A stretch of 35,583 nt of DNA. Source: a virus. The notes below the pieces were generated by a model that was not told the DNA's origin, made no database searches, and saw only the letters and a program-made list of their open reading frames with translations. Location: IMG/VR virus record IMGVR_UViG_3300031612_000029, positions 1-35,583 of that record; one strand, 5' to 3'. A program made the translations under genes and the position numbers. The first letter of the stretch is position 1; the number at the start of each line of letters is the position of its first letter. Shown one piece after another: positions 34,971-35,583 of this stretch.

Positions 34971-35583
34971 GCTATCAACTAAACAGGACAGACGGTACAT
35001 TACTTACAGCGTTAATTGACGGCCAAATTGATACAGCTAGTACAAACCTTACACTAGTAGGTAAAAACTATACAGGATATGGCGAAGCATTTAATGAAAA
35101 TTTTATAAAATTATTAGAAAACTTCTCTAATGCTGCTGCACCTAGTAATCCGTTAACAGGGCAACTATGGTGGGATACTACATCAGCTAGACTAAAAGTT
35201 TATGACGGTACTGTTTGGAAAGCAAGTGGTGGACCATTTGTTCAAAGTTCTACACCTACAATGGTTGCAGGCGACTTGTGGATTAATAACTTAACTAATC
35301 AAGTATATGCATTTGACGGAACTGATATAATTTTAATAGGCCCACAATACTCAGTTACACAGAAAAAAAGCGGGTTTGAAATAGGGCAGTTACTTGATAG
35401 CCAGGGCAGATCAAGAACAATAGCATATTTGTATATTGGAGCAACACTTAAGGCTGTAATTAGTGATATAGAATTTACACCTGCATATGCAGAAAGAATT
35501 GTAGGGCTAGTTACTGCAACTAATACATCAGGAATTATATACGAAGGCTACAATCTTATTGATAAAGCCAACTTTAAATGGCA
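34967..35583 (+). CDS. Second tail fibre protein, N-terminal part (runs off right edge)
   Basis: An open frame starts at ATG 34967, overlapping the stop of the preceding fibre (ATGA), with GGAG seven bases upstream. It stays open for 205 codons to the window end, so it is incomplete. The product, beginning MSYQLNRTDGTLLTALI, repeats the N-terminal module of the previous fibre: NENFIKLLENFSNAAAPSNP, GQLWWDTT, LKVYDGTVWKASGG, AGDLWINNLTNQVYAFDG and ILIGPQYS all align. It then diverges slightly (IGATLKAVISDIEFTP against KDKTAFIISDREFIP). This is a tandem duplication of the docking module. The host-binding end is outside the window. Confidence 0.9.
   Translation, partial: MSYQLNRTDGTLLTALIDGQIDTASTNLTLVGKNYTGYGEAFNENFIKLLENFSNAAAPSNPLTGQLWWDTTSARLKVYDGTVWKASGGPFVQSSTPTMVAGDLWINNLTNQVYAFDGTDIILIGPQYSVTQKKSGFEIGQLLDSQGRSRTIAYLYIGATLKAVISDIEFTPAYAERIVGLVTATNTSGIIYEGYNLIDKANFKW

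Noticed and set aside
1-35583. CRISPR arrays, insertion sequences, attachment sites, anti-phage defence genes
   Set aside because: No evenly spaced direct repeats, transposase or integrase motifs, or defence-protein motifs were seen; the window is a dense structural and recombination block.

Overview
The window is a piece of an A+T-rich, T4-like myovirus genome. Its closest resemblance is to the marine T4-like phages (cyanophage and pelagiphage myoviruses). The grounds are recognisable T4 core proteins (gp46, gp47, gp55, gp53, gp5, gp25, gp6, a gp48/gp54-type tube cap) in a marine-phage style. That style includes a gp5 spike whose lysozyme is not in the T4 position, a huge multidomain structural protein directly after gp6, and collar-domain fibre genes that start with a shared N-terminal module. 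There are no host genes, rRNA, tRNA, insertion sequences or CRISPR arrays. The host cannot be named from the sequence.

Layout. Bases 1-4736 are transcribed leftward: the late sigma factor gp55, then the SbcD/SbcC-like recombination nuclease pair gp47-gp46, a 73-residue basic protein, a GIY-YIG nuclease and, after a 213-base gap, the first 44 codons of an unrecognised gene that leaves the window. gp55 and gp47 each have their own consensus sigma70 promoter (TTGACA, 17 bp, TATAAT). The genes from gp47 to the 73-residue protein are joined by ATGA overlaps. gp47 starts with TTG. Bases 4737-4821 are a divergent intergenic region.

Bases 4822-35583 are transcribed rightward and encode baseplate and fibres: tube cap (gp48/gp54-like), short gp53 wedge, a 1115-residue hub-like protein, an unrecognised 283-residue protein, a gp5 spike with a C-terminal wall-degrading domain, gp25, an enlarged gp6, a 5161-residue giant protein, a 200-residue structural protein, a 686-residue collar-domain fibre and the start of a second, paralogous fibre. 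Genes are packed with TAATG or ATGA junctions. T4-late-like TAAATA boxes lie in the gaps before the tube cap, gp25, gp6 and the 200-residue gene. This gives a simple circuit: host-type sigma70 promoters produce gp55, and gp55 then directs the structural block.

The most unusual element is the giant gene (15.5 kb, about 44% of the window). It has a conserved marine-phage N-terminal segment, a cupredoxin-like domain, a mid-section mixing FG-GAP/beta-propeller-like repeats with chitin-binding-like modules, four GxGY repeats and a long C-terminal array of beta-sandwich repeats. It looks like a composite host-contact or wedge-to-fibre structural protein.
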